NCBI GenBank assembly: GCA_023667285.1
Contig: JAMPAK010000001.1
Span: 997,371 to 1,061,370, forward strand
Direction of reading: 5' to 3'
Length of the DNA: 64,000 nt
Source: Muribaculaceae bacterium
GTDB taxonomy: Bacteria; Bacteroidota; Bacteroidia; Bacteroidales; Muribaculaceae
Shown: positions 33,683 through 44,331 of the stretch, in pieces
How the letters are laid out: every line of letters starts with the position of its first letter
Numbering within the stretch: position 1 is the stretch's first letter
Notes under the pieces: model-generated
Told to the model about the DNA's origin: nothing
Seen by the model: the letters and a program-made list of their open reading frames with translations, nothing else
Databases searched by the model: none
Translations under genes and position numbers: made by a program

Positions 33683-35568
33683 CCAGGCGTCCGCTATTAC
33701 CCATACTGACACTCCTGCTTCTGTGGCTTCCGGCCATGGTGGCGAGCCGTCCGGCACCCCAGCAGCCCACACATGCGCCCCGCGAGCGACTGCGCCCCTC
33801 CATCCCCCACGCTGACCGCCATCAGCCCGGCAAGGTGTTCATTGAGTATGCTGACCGTCTGATGACTGACCAGCGGCGTGACTCTGATGTACAGATTCTA
33901 GTGGGGAATGTCCAGATCAGGAAGGGAGACATGTTCATGTACTGTGACTCTGCGCGCTACAACGAGAAGACCTCTTCGCTCGAGGCATATGACAATGTGC
34001 GCATGGAGCAGGGGGACACCCTATTTGTCTATGGCGACATGCTCTTCTATGACGGCGCCACGGAGATAGCCGAGCTCCAGGCTTATGACGGGCGCGATGC
34101 CCGCCTCATCAACCGCGATGTCTCGCTGACAACCCCTGTGGTGTTCTATGACATGGCAGAGGATGTGGGCTACTATACCGTGGGCGGAACACTAACCGAC
34201 AAGACCAACACCCTCACATCGCGCCAGGGATATTACTATCCATCGACCAAGGACTCCTATTTCTATCTCGACGTAGACCTCACGGGGCCGCGCGAGGGGG
34301 ACACACTGCGTATGTTCACCGACTCCCTTGCATACAACACCGACACCGGCATAGCCGAACTTCTGTGCCATACACTCATCCTGAGCAAGGACGGCGAGAT
34401 CACCTCAACATCAGGACTCTACTACACACGCACCGGGGTGGCCGACCTGTTTGACCGCTCGACCGTCCACACCTGGAGGGGGAACACCCTGACGGGCGAC
34501 ACATTGTATTACGACCGCAACAGCGGCTTCGGAGAGGCGTTCGGACACATGGTGCTGACAGACTCTGCCGGGAAATCGTCCATCATCGGAGACTATGGAT
34601 TCTATGACGAGATACGCGACAGCGCTTTTGTCACCGGAAATGCCCTCGCGCTCGAATACTCGCGAACGGACACCCTCTATCTCCACGCAGACACGATAAC
34701 CGCCAAGATGTATTCCGACTCATCTCGTGTCACTGACGCCTTCCGCCGCGTCAGGTTCTTCCGCCGTGACGTCCAGGGCCTCTGCGACTCTATGAGCATG
34801 GTGGAGCGCGACTCTATACTGTATATGTACTATAACCCCATCATCTGGAATGGAGACAAGCAGGTGGTGGGCAATGTGGTGTATGTCCATTTCACCGACT
34901 CGACGGCAGACTGGGCACGCCTCCCCGAGGCGGGCCTTGTGTCGCAACACATTGGTGAGGATTGCTACAACCAGTTCAGCGGGTCGGACATGACAGTGTG
35001 GATGACGGACACCGTGATAGACCGCCTGTATGCCGAGGGGAATATTCAGGTCATAATGTTCCCGATGGAGAATGATTCCACCTATAATAAGTTCTCCTTC
35101 ACCGAGAGTTCATATCTTGACGCATATTTTGAGGACAACGATGTCAAGCATCTTGTGATGTGGCCCCAGACCTCAGGCAAGGTGACTCCCCTCTATCTGG
35201 CCAGGCGGAGTTCCTATTTTCTCCCAAAGTTCAGATGGTATGGGATGTTGCGGCCACTATCGCCGGACGACATATTCTATTACCCCCCAGAGATGGCCGA
35301 CCTCTATGGGCAGAATATCCTAGGGAAAATGCGTAAGGATGCACTGAAGGTGCGCGGACAGGCCCTGGGACGCCCCAAGCCACCGGCGCTTCCTCCCGCT
35401 GTCCCTGATTCAATCCCCACCGGTCTGATAGACCTGACTGTGCCTACAGACTCCATGGCTCTTCCGGTCGACTCGATTGCTATGCCCATAGACTCAATCG
35501 CAATCCCCCTTGACTCAATTCCCCCGATTCATCCGGACTCAATACCCCTTAACCCCCAACTCCCATGA
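33679..35568 (+). CDS. OstA-like protein (LptA/LptD N-terminal-like) of LPS transport type
   Basis: A 629-residue exported protein with a signal peptide (to about residue 22). Beta-jellyroll repeats of the OstA/LptA type begin at about residue 50 (VFIEYADRLMTDQRRDSDVQILVGNVQIRKGD, written here only as the landmark FIEYADRL to GNVQIRKG). Further turns run to about residue 480. In Bacteroidota such proteins are taken to be part of the LPS transport bridge. The C-terminus (about residues 570-629) is a low-complexity tail repeating DS(I/M)A(L/M/I)P. It overlaps surA-like and mutL as ATGA on both sides. Confidence 0.83.
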   Translation: MTRRPLLPILTLLLLWLPAMVASRPAPQQPTHAPRERLRPSIPHADRHQPGKVFIEYADRLMTDQRRDSDVQILVGNVQIRKGDMFMYCDSARYNEKTSSLEAYDNVRMEQGDTLFVYGDMLFYDGATEIAELQAYDGRDARLINRDVSLTTPVVFYDMAEDVGYYTVGGTLTDKTNTLTSRQGYYYPSTKDSYFYLDVDLTGPREGDTLRMFTDSLAYNTDTGIAELLCHTLILSKDGEITSTSGLYYTRTGVADLFDRSTVHTWRGNTLTGDTLYYDRNSGFGEAFGHMVLTDSAGKSSIIGDYGFYDEIRDSAFVTGNALALEYSRTDTLYLHADTITAKMYSDSSRVTDAFRRVRFFRRDVQGLCDSMSMVERDSILYMYYNPIIWNGDKQVVGNVVYVHFTDSTADWARLPEAGLVSQHIGEDCYNQFSGSDMTVWMTDTVIDRLYAEGNIQVIMFPMENDSTYNKFSFTESSYLDAYFEDNDVKHLVMWPQTSGKVTPLYLARRSSYFLPKFRWYGMLRPLSPDDIFYYPPEMADLYGQNILGKMRKDALKVRGQALGRPKPPALPPAVPDSIPTGLIDLTVPTDSMALPVDSIAMPIDSIAIPLDSIPPIHPDSIPLNPQLP

Positions 35569-37457
35569 GCGACATCATCAGACTGCTCCCCGACTCCGTG
35601 GCAAATCAGATTGCTGCCGGAGAGGTCATACAGCGTCCCGCCTCGGTCATCAAGGAGCTGGTGGAGAACTCCATAGACGCAGGGGCCACCTCGATCACCA
35701 TTGTCCTCAAGGATGCGGGGCGTACACTCATCCAGGTCATTGACAACGGGTGTGGCATGAGCGAGACCGACGCTCGCCTGGCCTTTGAGCGCCATGCCAC
35801 GTCGAAAATCCGCCAGGCCGACGACCTTTTCTCGCTCCACACCATGGGGTTTCGTGGAGAGGCGCTGGCATCAATAGCTGCGATAGCCCACGTTGACCTG
35901 CGCACCATGCAGCAGGGAGCCTCCATAGGGACACGGCTCGTGATAAACGGTTCGAAGGTGGAGAGCCAGGAGCCGGAGGCATGTGTGGCCGGGTCAAACC
36001 TGATGGTGAAGGATATCTTCTTCAACGTCCCGGCGCGCCGCAAGTTTCTCAAGAAGGACTCTGTAGAGCTCTCGGCCATCATGCGCGAGTTTGAGCGTCT
36101 GGCGCTGGTGAATATAGCCGTCGACTTCACGCTGGTCAGCAACGATGTCACCCTCCACTCACTGCGACGTGGCTCCATGAAGCAGCGCATTTGTGAGCTC
36201 TTCGGCAAAAATCTCGACAAGCAGCTCATCCCCGTCGACACTGACACATCCATAGTCAGCATAACCGGTTTCATAGGTCTCCCGGCCAATGCCCGTAAGC
36301 GCAATCCGCTGCAATATTTCATGGTCAACGGGCGCAACATGCGTCATCCATATTTCCACAAGGCTGTCCTGCAGTGCTATGACCGGCTCATTCCGGCCGA
36401 TGAGCAGCCCAACTATTTCATCTCCCTGCGTGTCGATCCTGAGACCATAGATGTCAATATCCACCCCACCAAGAGTGAGATAAAGTTTGAGAACGAGCAG
36501 GCCGTGTGGCAGATATTGACCGCGGCCATCCGCGACTCTCTCGGACGGTTCAATGCCGCCCCGGCTATCGACTTTGATGTTGAGGACGCGCCGGAGATAC
36601 CGGTGTTCAAGCCCGATTCGATGGCCACGCACGATGTGGTGATTGACTCCGCCTACAATCCCTTTGGGACTGACGCAGTTCCTTCGGCCACAGAGTTCTT
36701 CCCCTCTGCCCCCTCGACGTCTGTGAGCCGTTCGTTTACCTCTCGCAAACAGTCTGTCCCGGCCGACTGGGAGAAACTCTATGATGACTTCGTAAAGAAG
36801 CGCGACGAGAGCCTCGCCACAATGACTGAGAGCAAGATAAACAATCAGGAGGAAAAGACGCTGCTGGACGACCTCTCGGAGCCGGCTGACCCTGGCGCCT
36901 TCTTCACGCAGCAATTCGGGTGTTCCTATATCCTCACCCCGGCGCGCGGCGGACTGATGGTGATAGACCAGCACCGAGCCCATCTGCGTGTGTTGTATGA
37001 CAGTTATCTCAACCGCTCCTCAGAGGAGATGCTGGTGGCGCAGGCCACGATGTTTCCTGAGGTGATAGAACTCTCGCCTCAAAGACATGAGGCGCTTGGC
37101 GCTATCCTGCCGCGCTTGAGGGAACTGGGATTTGTGATTACGCCCCGTGGCGGGAACACCTGGAGCATCGACGGCACACCGTCGCTACTCCAGGATGCCT
37201 CGCCGTCGGCCCTTGTGGAGGAGTTAGTCGACAGTGTGGTCGACACGGGTCTTGATGCGGCCTCCGCCCTGCGCGAGCGTCTTGCGCTCGCCATGGCCCG
37301 GTCCGGTGCCATCCGCCGCGGCCGCCAGCTCTCAGCCACGGAGATGGACCGTCTTGTGGCCGATCTGTTCCGCTGCAGCTCGCCGGCCATCACTCCCGAA
37401 GGGAAGAAAATTTTTGCCATTATCCCGGCAGACTATTTCAACAAACTACTTGTCTGA
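35565..37457 (+). CDS. mutL: DNA mismatch repair protein MutL
   Basis: Couples MutS mismatch recognition to downstream repair. The GHKL ATPase domain is intact: NQIAAGEVIQRPASVIKELVENS near residue 13 (Glu and Asn catalytic and Mg ligands), DNGCGM near 63, and GFRGEALASI near 95. Residues 330-450 are a variable linker, and the C-terminal dimerisation domain follows. The endonuclease motif DQHA-x2-E-x4-E of MutL from methyl-independent systems appears as DQHRAHLRVLYD, lacking both glutamates. This copy therefore may not nick DNA by that route. The start overlaps the OstA-like stop as ATGA. Confidence 0.96.
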   Translation: MSDIIRLLPDSVANQIAAGEVIQRPASVIKELVENSIDAGATSITIVLKDAGRTLIQVIDNGCGMSETDARLAFERHATSKIRQADDLFSLHTMGFRGEALASIAAIAHVDLRTMQQGASIGTRLVINGSKVESQEPEACVAGSNLMVKDIFFNVPARRKFLKKDSVELSAIMREFERLALVNIAVDFTLVSNDVTLHSLRRGSMKQRICELFGKNLDKQLIPVDTDTSIVSITGFIGLPANARKRNPLQYFMVNGRNMRHPYFHKAVLQCYDRLIPADEQPNYFISLRVDPETIDVNIHPTKSEIKFENEQAVWQILTAAIRDSLGRFNAAPAIDFDVEDAPEIPVFKPDSMATHDVVIDSAYNPFGTDAVPSATEFFPSAPSTSVSRSFTSRKQSVPADWEKLYDDFVKKRDESLATMTESKINNQEEKTLLDDLSEPADPGAFFTQQFGCSYILTPARGGLMVIDQHRAHLRVLYDSYLNRSSEEMLVAQATMFPEVIELSPQRHEALGAILPRLRELGFVITPRGGNTWSIDGTPSLLQDASPSALVEELVDSVVDTGLDAASALRERLALAMARSGAIRRGRQLSATEMDRLVADLFRCSSPAITPEGKKIFAIIPADYFNKLLV

Positions 37458-37460
37458 GCA

Positions 37461-38624
37461 ATGCGCATACACCTACTGTTGACACTCCTGATAAGCATCT
37501 GTGGCTCACTTCTTGCTGCTCCCAGCGTTGAGGTGTCGCTGCTCACGGCCTCAGAGGGGGCAGACATATATCAGCTTGAGGGCCACACGGCGCTGCGATT
37601 CAAGATAGATGACATGCGTGATTTCACGGTCAACTGGGGAGTGTTCGACTTCAACTCCCCGGGGTTTGTCTACAGATTCGTGAAAGGTGAGACAGACTAT
37701 ATGGCTGCAGCAGTCCCGACAAAACTTTTCCTTGATCAGTATAGGCTTGAGGGACGCACCGTGACGGAGCAGACTCTCAATCTCGACACCCTTCAGGTGG
37801 AGCGCCTCATTCGGCTTGTGGATGAGAATCTTCTGCCGCAGAACAGGGTGTATCGCTATAATTATGTCCTTGACAACTGTGCTACGCGGCCCCTTGCCAT
37901 GATTGAGGCCGCCGTGGGCGACACACTGAGGCTCACCGCTCCGGCCGTCAGCCGTGAGGAGCGCTCCACGTTTCGCCGTGCCATGCGCCACTATCACAGG
38001 AACTATCCATGGTATCAGTTTGGCATCGACCTGGCTCTCGGCTCGGGCATCGACCGCGAGATTCCGGACAGAGCCTCGGCCTTCGCTCCCGTGATGCTCC
38101 AGGATATGCTTGCCGGCGCCACACTTCCCTCCGGCCTTCCGGCTGTTAAGGAAACACGCCTGGTGGTGGGAAGTCCGGACACCCCGTCGGCTGTCAGAGG
38201 CTCGACCCCGGTGCATCTGACACCCCTTTTCTGGGGATGGGTTGTGTTCGCCATAGCCTTCACGGTCACCGTCCTGCAGGCCAGAGGCTATCTCAGGTGG
38301 GCTAGGATATTCGACACGGTGTGGTTCACGATACTCGGTCTCACAGGTCTTCTTTTGACCTTCCTCATCTTTGTGTCCGTACATGAGGCCACCTCTCCCA
38401 ACTGGCTCTATCTCTGGCTGAATCCCCTCTGCTTCATCGGCGCTGTGACCCCCTGGCTAAAATCAGGCAAACGCTTGCAGTTTTGCTATCAAAGTGTTAA
38501 CTTTGCACTCTTGATTGTGCTTGCAATCATCTTTGTGATAGGGGTGCAAGTCCCCAATGCTGCCTTTGTTCCCCTCATATCCGCCACGGCCCTGAGGGCG
38601 ATTGCCTCTATAAAATTTAAATGA
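37461..38624 (+). CDS. DUF4105 domain membrane protein
   Basis: A 387-residue protein with a signal peptide (to about residue 18) and then a soluble DUF4105 region. It has LLTASEGADIYQLEGHTALRF near 28, NWGVFDFNSPGFVYRF near 60, and a conserved YNYVLDNCATRPLAMIE near 133 whose Asn-Cys recalls papain-like or lipid-modifying folds. Residues 250-387 hold four membrane segments. DUF4105 proteins are frequent in Bacteroidota next to alkaline phosphatase family genes, as here. Biochemical function is not established. It starts 3 bases after mutL. Confidence 0.8.
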   Translation: MRIHLLLTLLISICGSLLAAPSVEVSLLTASEGADIYQLEGHTALRFKIDDMRDFTVNWGVFDFNSPGFVYRFVKGETDYMAAAVPTKLFLDQYRLEGRTVTEQTLNLDTLQVERLIRLVDENLLPQNRVYRYNYVLDNCATRPLAMIEAAVGDTLRLTAPAVSREERSTFRRAMRHYHRNYPWYQFGIDLALGSGIDREIPDRASAFAPVMLQDMLAGATLPSGLPAVKETRLVVGSPDTPSAVRGSTPVHLTPLFWGWVVFAIAFTVTVLQARGYLRWARIFDTVWFTILGLTGLLLTFLIFVSVHEATSPNWLYLWLNPLCFIGAVTPWLKSGKRLQFCYQSVNFALLIVLAIIFVIGVQVPNAAFVPLISATALRAIASIKFK

Positions 38625-40253
38625 ATGACTAAGAAGATTCCCACCGGAATAGCCTGTGTGCTGGTCGCCTCGATGGTGACCATGGGGATTGCTGCGGCCA
38701 CACCGCAGCCCCAGCCACCCACACCCAGGCCCACACTGGTAGTGGGGATTTTCGTCAAGGGGCTGTCGGCTGACTATATTGACCTGCTGAGGTCTAACTT
38801 CGGGACTGATGGCTTCAACCGTTTCATCTCAGACGGCCTCACCATAGAGAATGTGGACTATGGTCCCGGCATTGACGCCACGGCCGCCACGGCGATGCTT
38901 GTCACCGGCGCGGCTCCGGGTGTCAACGGTGTCCCCTCAGACCGGGTGTGGAACGCCACGACGCGCACGGATATCCCTGTCCTCCTCGACCCTCAGAAGG
39001 CGGGTTCCTACACTGACCAGGACCTCACGCCCTCACGGTTGCTCGTGTCGACTGTGAGCGATGAGGTGCGCATTGCCGACGGCGGCCTGGGTGCCGTTCA
39101 TGCGCTCGCAGCAGACCCCCAGATAGCTGTCATTCTGGGCGCACATGCCGGCAACGCAGCCTTCTGGATCAGCGACCTGGACGGAAAATGGACTACATCG
39201 CGCCATTACCGTGAGACCCCGGCCCCTATAGCACGCCGCAACGTGGGACTTACGCTCGCGTCGCGCCTCGACACAATGGCGTGGGAGCCATCCCTCAAAC
39301 TGGACCTCTATCCTGACCTCCCTGACTACAAGAAACTTTATCCCTTCAGGCTCACATTCCCGCAGCGTGACGCCAACCGCTTCAAGGCGTTCAAGACATC
39401 GGCCCCCGGCAACCGTGAGATAGCCGCTGCGGCCTCGGATCTCATCACGTCCACACCGCTCGGCTCACGCCAGGTGACAGACATGATAAGTGTGGGCTTC
39501 GACCTGTCGCCCTATCTCTACACCCGCGATGCTGACAACCGCATCGAGACAATGGACGCTTATGTCAGGCTCGACAGCGACATCGCCAATATCATCAGAG
39601 CCATCGAGAAGGGTCCCGGGATGGACAAGACGCTCATGTTCATAGCCGGGACTCCCGCCCCCACCGGTGGGCGCCGCGACGATGAGAAATGGGCCATCCC
39701 CTCAGGGACATTCTCGCCGCGGAAGGCCGTCTCACTGCTCAATGTATATCTCATGGCCATCCATGGCAACGGGCAGTGGGTGAGCGGTTATTACAACGGA
39801 TTTTTCCATCTCAACCATAAGCAGGCCAAAGACCGTGGAGTCGACCTGGCCGAACTCCGACGGGAGTGTGCTGATTTCCTCACCCGCATGGCCGGTGTGA
39901 GCGAGGTCTACACGATAGACGACATCTTAGCGCGCCGCGCCGGAGACAATCCCGTGGCGCTCGAGCGCAATATCTCGGCCCCACATGCGGGCGACCTCCT
40001 CGTCACTGTCAATCCCGGGTGGGAAATATCTGACGGCGAGGAATTTGATGATGTTGACCTGGGTGAGACACGTCTGCCGGTGGTGCGCTGGCAGGCCACG
40101 ACTTCACCGATGTACCTCCTGGCGCCCTCAGTGGAGCCTGCTGTGCTGTCTGAGCCGGTCGACGCGCGCACCATCGCGCCCACCGTGTCGCGTCTGCTCC
40201 GCATAAGGTCGCCCAACGCCGCAAAGTTGCCCCCCATCAATCTTAAAAAATAA
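38625..40253 (+). CDS. Alkaline phosphatase superfamily protein (PafA/nucleotide pyrophosphatase-like)
   Basis: An exported phosphomonoesterase or phosphodiesterase candidate (542 residues). After the signal peptide comes VVGIFVKGLSADYIDLL near residue 40, the start of the alkaline phosphatase fold with the first metal aspartate apparently replaced. GIDATAATAMLVTGAAPGVNGV near 85 is the nucleophile region, with a threonine in the place used by PafA-type enzymes. Several metal ligands typical of active PafA (for example a clear DHG) are hard to find, so activity is uncertain. It begins directly after the DUF4105 stop. Confidence 0.72.
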   Translation: MTKKIPTGIACVLVASMVTMGIAAATPQPQPPTPRPTLVVGIFVKGLSADYIDLLRSNFGTDGFNRFISDGLTIENVDYGPGIDATAATAMLVTGAAPGVNGVPSDRVWNATTRTDIPVLLDPQKAGSYTDQDLTPSRLLVSTVSDEVRIADGGLGAVHALAADPQIAVILGAHAGNAAFWISDLDGKWTTSRHYRETPAPIARRNVGLTLASRLDTMAWEPSLKLDLYPDLPDYKKLYPFRLTFPQRDANRFKAFKTSAPGNREIAAAASDLITSTPLGSRQVTDMISVGFDLSPYLYTRDADNRIETMDAYVRLDSDIANIIRAIEKGPGMDKTLMFIAGTPAPTGGRRDDEKWAIPSGTFSPRKAVSLLNVYLMAIHGNGQWVSGYYNGFFHLNHKQAKDRGVDLAELRRECADFLTRMAGVSEVYTIDDILARRAGDNPVALERNISAPHAGDLLVTVNPGWEISDGEEFDDVDLGETRLPVVRWQATTSPMYLLAPSVEPAVLSEPVDARTIAPTVSRLLRIRSPNAAKLPPINLKK

Positions 40254-40295
40254 TCTCCGGGACACCACTCCGGACTAACCTATACTTGGATTACA

Positions 40296-43200
40296 ATGTC
40301 ATTTACATCATTCATAACAAAACTTTTCGGCAACAAATCTACCCGCGACCTTAAGGAAATCGAGCCTATCGTCCGCCAGATTGAGGCGCTCGAGCCGCAG
40401 GTCAAGGAACTTTCAATAGATGGTCTCCGCGATGCCATCAGCGACATCCGCGCCGACATCCGCGCGGCGGTCTCACCCCTCGAGGAGGAGAATGCCAAAA
40501 TCCGCATCGACGTCGAGGAACTCCCCTTCGATGAGCGTCAGCCTCTCTGGGACAAGATAGACAAGAACGACAAGGAGATTCTCGACATCATAGAGGAGAA
40601 ACTCAACTCACACCTGCCCATGGTCTTTGCGGTGATCCGTGAGACCGCTGCCCGCTTTGCAGCCAACGAGACTCTGGTGGTGAAGGCCACACAGATGGAC
40701 CGTGACCTGGCCGCACAGGGCAAGGACTTCGTCACCATAGATGGCGACAATGCCATATACCGCAACCACTGGATGGCAGGCGGCAATGAGGTGACCTGGG
40801 ATATGGTCCACTATCGTGTCCAGCTCATAGGCGGCATCGTGCTCCATCAGGGAAAGATTGCCGAGATGGCCACCGGTGAGGGTAAGACCCTTGTGGCCAC
40901 GCTCCCCGTGTTCCTGCGCTCCCTCTCAGGCCGCGGCGTCCATGTGGTCACCGTCAACGACTATCTGGCCAAGCGTGACTCCGAGTGGATGGGCCCGCTC
41001 TACATGTTTCATGGCTCGACAGTCGACTGCATCGACAAGCATCAGCCCAACACACCAGAGCGCCGCGCAGCCTATGAGTGTGACATCACATTCGGCACCA
41101 ACAATGAGTTTGGCTTCGACTATCTGCGCGACAATATGGCCATGGCTCCCGGCGACATGGTGCAGCGCAAACACTATTATGCCATCGTCGATGAGGTCGA
41201 CTCAGTGCTCATCGACGATGCCCGAACACCCCTCATCATCTCAGGCCCGGTTCCCAAGGGTGACGACCAGCTTTTCGACGAGTATCGCTCAAATGTCGAG
41301 AAGGTCTATGAGGCACAGCGCCGCCTCGTCACCAAGATTCTCGCCGAGGCCAAGACAAAACTCGCTTCTGACGACAAGGCTGTCCGCAAGGAGGGCGCAC
41401 TCCTGCTCTTCCGCGCCTTCAAGGGTCTCCCAAAGAACGGTGCCCTCATCAAGTTCCTCTCGCAGGAGGGTATGAAGAATGTCATGCTCGAGACGGAGGC
41501 ATACTATCTGCAGGACAACCAGCGCGAGATGCCCACGGTGACAGACCCCCTATACTTTGTCATCGATGAGAAGAACCGTCAGGTCGAACTCACGGACAAG
41601 GGCATCGATGAGCTCACGGGCAAGAGCGATGACCCACAGTTCTTCGTGCTCCCCGACATCGCCTCACAGCTCTCCGAGGCCGAGACCATAGCAGACCCTG
41701 CAGAGCGTGCCCGTGTCAAGGATGAGCTGATGCAGAACTATGCCGTCAAAGCCGAGCGTGTCCACACTGTCACACAGCTCCTCAAGGCCTATACCCTCTT
41801 CGAGAAGGATGTGGAGTATGTCATCGACGACGGGAAAATCAAGATTGTCGATGAGCAGACGGGCCGCATCATGGAGGGGCGCCGCTATTCCGACGGTCTC
41901 CATCAGGCCATCGAGGCCAAGGAGCATGTCAAGGTAGAGGCCGCCACTCAGACTTTCGCCACCATCACGCTGCAGAACTATTTCCGCATGTATCACAAAC
42001 TTGCGGGTATGACCGGTACGGCTGAGACAGAGGCCGGTGAGCTCTGGGACATATATAAACTCGATGTCGTCACCATCCCGACCAACCGCCCTGTGGCGCG
42101 CAAGGATCTCGACGACCGCGTCTACAAGACCAAGAAGGAGAAATATGCCGCAGTCATCGACGAGATAGTCCGTCTGCGCGATCAGGGCCGTCCGGTGCTT
42201 GTGGGCACAACATCTGTCGAGATTTCCGAACTCCTCAAGCGAATGCTCGACATGCGCCACATTGAAAGCCAAGTGCTCAATGCCAAGCTCCACCAGCAGG
42301 AGGCCATGATTGTGGCCAATGCGGGCAAGAAGGGGATGGTCACCATCGCCACCAACATGGCCGGCCGAGGCACCGACATCAAGCTCACCCCCGAGGTGAA
42401 GGAGGCGGGCGGCCTTGCTATCATAGGTACCGAGCGCCATGAGAGCCGCCGCGTCGACCGCCAGTTGCGCGGACGTTCCGGACGTCAGGGTGACCCGGGC
42501 TCATCAGTGTTCTATGTCTCCTTCGAGGACCAGCTAATGCGACTCTTCGCCACTGACCGTGTCATGAAGATGCTCGACAAACTGGGGCTGAAGGAGGGTG
42601 AGGTCATCGAGAGTTCCATGGTGACAAACGCCATCGGCAATGCCCAGAAGCGCGTCGAGGAGAACAACTTCGGCATCCGCAAGCGCCTGCTCGAGTATGA
42701 CGACGTGATGAACAAGCAGCGCACCTACATCTACAACCGCCGCCACCACGCTCTTGTGGGCGAGCGCATCGGCATCGACATCGCCAACATGATGTGGGAC
42801 GTCATCGAGAACTTCATCAACAACACATATCCCGCAGACTATCAGGACCTCGCTCTAGACCTCTTCAAGACCCTCACCATCGAGGTGCCCTTCACAGAGG
42901 ATGAGTTCAAGAACATCTCCAAGGAGGATGCCATCGAGAAAATCCACACTGCCGCCAACGAGGCTTTCCAGCGCAAGAGCGACCGCATCATCGAGGTGGC
43001 TCTCCCAGTCATCACCGACTGTGTGGAGAACCGCGGCTTCAAGGGTCGCATCGCAGTTCCAATGACAGACGGCAAGCGCTTCTTCAATCTCGTTGCAGAC
43101 ATCGACGAGGCATATCGCACCGGTTGCAAGTCCATCGTCAAGGAGTGGCACAAGGCCGTTCTGCTCGTCACCATCGACGAACTCTGGAAGGAGCATCTGC

Positions 43201-43664
43201 GCGAGCTCGACCAACTGCGTCAGAGCGTTCAGAACGCCTCATATGAGCAGAAGGATCCTCTGGTGATATATAAGGTTGAGTCGTTCCACCTCTTCGAGGC
43301 CATGCTCAACCAACTCAATGTCAAGGCTATGTCCACCCTCATGAGAGGCCAGATATATGTCCAGCCGCCACGTCCGCAGGCTACCGTCCCCACACAGGAG
43401 GCTCAGGAGGGTCAGGCTGCCCCGGCTCCCAAGCCCGCTCCAAAGGTGGAGCGCGCCATGCCCGAACGCAAGGAGGACTACTCCAAGTATCAGACCTCAA
43501 GGGAGAACCTTCCCGGCGAGGCAGCCGCACGTGCTGCCTCACAGGGGGCCTCACGTCCGTCCGCGCCTCAGCCCGTCAAGGCAGGTCCGCGCATCAACCG
43601 AAACGATCCATGTCCCTGTGGCTCCGGCAAGAAGTATAAGAACTGCCACGGCCGAGGCCTATGA
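40296..43664 (+). CDS. secA: Preprotein translocase subunit SecA
   Basis: The ATPase motor of Sec protein export (1122 residues, longer than E. coli SecA because of Bacteroidota-type insertions). Nucleotide-binding domain 1 has [14 protein letters not shown] near 190 and the [13 protein letters not shown] box near 300. The preprotein cross-linking domain follows, then NBD2 with [14 protein letters not shown] near 685 and [14 protein letters not shown] near 725. The helical scaffold ends in a proline-rich linker (1025-1100). The C-terminal zinc/SecB-type motif [17 protein letters not shown] closes the protein. Its stop overlaps the S24 regulator start as ATGA. Confidence 0.98.
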   Translation: MSFTSFITKLFGNKSTRDLKEIEPIVRQIEALEPQVKELSIDGLRDAISDIRADIRAAVSPLEEENAKIRIDVEELPFDERQPLWDKIDKNDKEILDIIEEKLNSHLPMVFAVIRETAARFAANETLVVKATQMDRDLAAQGKDFVTIDGDNAIYRNHWMAGGNEVTWDMVHYRVQLIGGIVLHQGKIAEMATGEGKTLVATLPVFLRSLSGRGVHVVTVNDYLAKRDSEWMGPLYMFHGSTVDCIDKHQPNTPERRAAYECDITFGTNNEFGFDYLRDNMAMAPGDMVQRKHYYAIVDEVDSVLIDDARTPLIISGPVPKGDDQLFDEYRSNVEKVYEAQRRLVTKILAEAKTKLASDDKAVRKEGALLLFRAFKGLPKNGALIKFLSQEGMKNVMLETEAYYLQDNQREMPTVTDPLYFVIDEKNRQVELTDKGIDELTGKSDDPQFFVLPDIASQLSEAETIADPAERARVKDELMQNYAVKAERVHTVTQLLKAYTLFEKDVEYVIDDGKIKIVDEQTGRIMEGRRYSDGLHQAIEAKEHVKVEAATQTFATITLQNYFRMYHKLAGMTGTAETEAGELWDIYKLDVVTIPTNRPVARKDLDDRVYKTKKEKYAAVIDEIVRLRDQGRPVLVGTTSVEISELLKRMLDMRHIESQVLNAKLHQQEAMIVANAGKKGMVTIATNMAGRGTDIKLTPEVKEAGGLAIIGTERHESRRVDRQLRGRSGRQGDPGSSVFYVSFEDQLMRLFATDRVMKMLDKLGLKEGEVIESSMVTNAIGNAQKRVEENNFGIRKRLLEYDDVMNKQRTYIYNRRHHALVGERIGIDIANMMWDVIENFINNTYPADYQDLALDLFKTLTIEVPFTEDEFKNISKEDAIEKIHTAANEAFQRKSDRIIEVALPVITDCVENRGFKGRIAVPMTDGKRFFNLVADIDEAYRTGCKSIVKEWHKAVLLVTIDELWKEHLRELDQLRQSVQNASYEQKDPLVIYKVESFHLFEAMLNQLNVKAMSTLMRGQIYVQPPRPQATVPTQEAQEGQAAPAPKPAPKVERAMPERKEDYSKYQTSRENLPGEAAARAASQGASRPSAPQPVKAGPRINRNDPCPCGSGKKYKNCHGRGL

Positions 43665-44326
43665 TCTCCCGTCTACGCTATATAATGGAGTTGCGCCGCC
43701 TCTCACAGAGGCGGCTCGCACTCCTTTTGCGCATAGACCCCTCCAATCTCTCCAAAGTTCTGTCAGGCAAGCTCCCCTTCACCGAGGGTCTTGTCAACCG
43801 CATTGTTGTCGACCTGGGAATATCGAAGAAGTGGCTCACCACAGGGGAGGGTGTTCCGTTTGAGAAGTCGGCCATGGCTGCCGACATCCCCCTCGACACC
43901 CCTGTGGCCCCAACCCTTACTGCTGACGGCACACCGGTCTATGACCTCGACGTGACGGCCGGATGCCGCAGTCTGGAGTCGCTCTTCGGCGAGAACCGCC
44001 CGGTGGGTTCCATAAACATCCCCGGTGTGGCCCGCGACTCTAATATTGTCAAGGTGAGCGGCGACTCTATGAGCCCGCGCATAAACAATGGTGGATATAT
44101 AGCCATCCGCCCCGTGTCATCGCTCCGCAATATATTCTGGGGTCAGATCTATGTGGTCGAGCTCGATGACTACCGCATGGTCAAATATCTGCGCCGCCAT
44201 CCTGACCCCGAGATGGTGATTCTCCACTCTGACAATCCCGATTATGACGACATGGATGTCCCTCGCTCCGACATCCGCTCCCTCTACATCGTGGAGGCTA
44301 TACTCAACTACGAACTAAAACTCTGA
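43661..44326 (+). CDS. HTH (XRE) regulator with S24/LexA-like autoprotease domain
   Basis: A 221-residue cI/LexA-like repressor. Residues 1-60 are an XRE helix-turn-helix ([26 protein letters not shown]). The S24 domain has a likely self-cleavage bond A100-G101 (VTAGC), nucleophile S136 in GDSMSP, and the general-base lysine K175 in YRMVKYL. Autocleavage in response to RecA-ssDNA is the classical activity; many Bacteroidota homologs are uncharacterised. It is translationally coupled to secA (ATGA), an unexpected partner, and is followed 5 bases later by the GH28 gene. Confidence 0.88.
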   Translation: MISRLRYIMELRRLSQRRLALLLRIDPSNLSKVLSGKLPFTEGLVNRIVVDLGISKKWLTTGEGVPFEKSAMAADIPLDTPVAPTLTADGTPVYDLDVTAGCRSLESLFGENRPVGSINIPGVARDSNIVKVSGDSMSPRINNGGYIAIRPVSSLRNIFWGQIYVVELDDYRMVKYLRRHPDPEMVILHSDNPDYDDMDVPRSDIRSLYIVEAILNYELKL

Positions 44327-44331
44327 CCACC

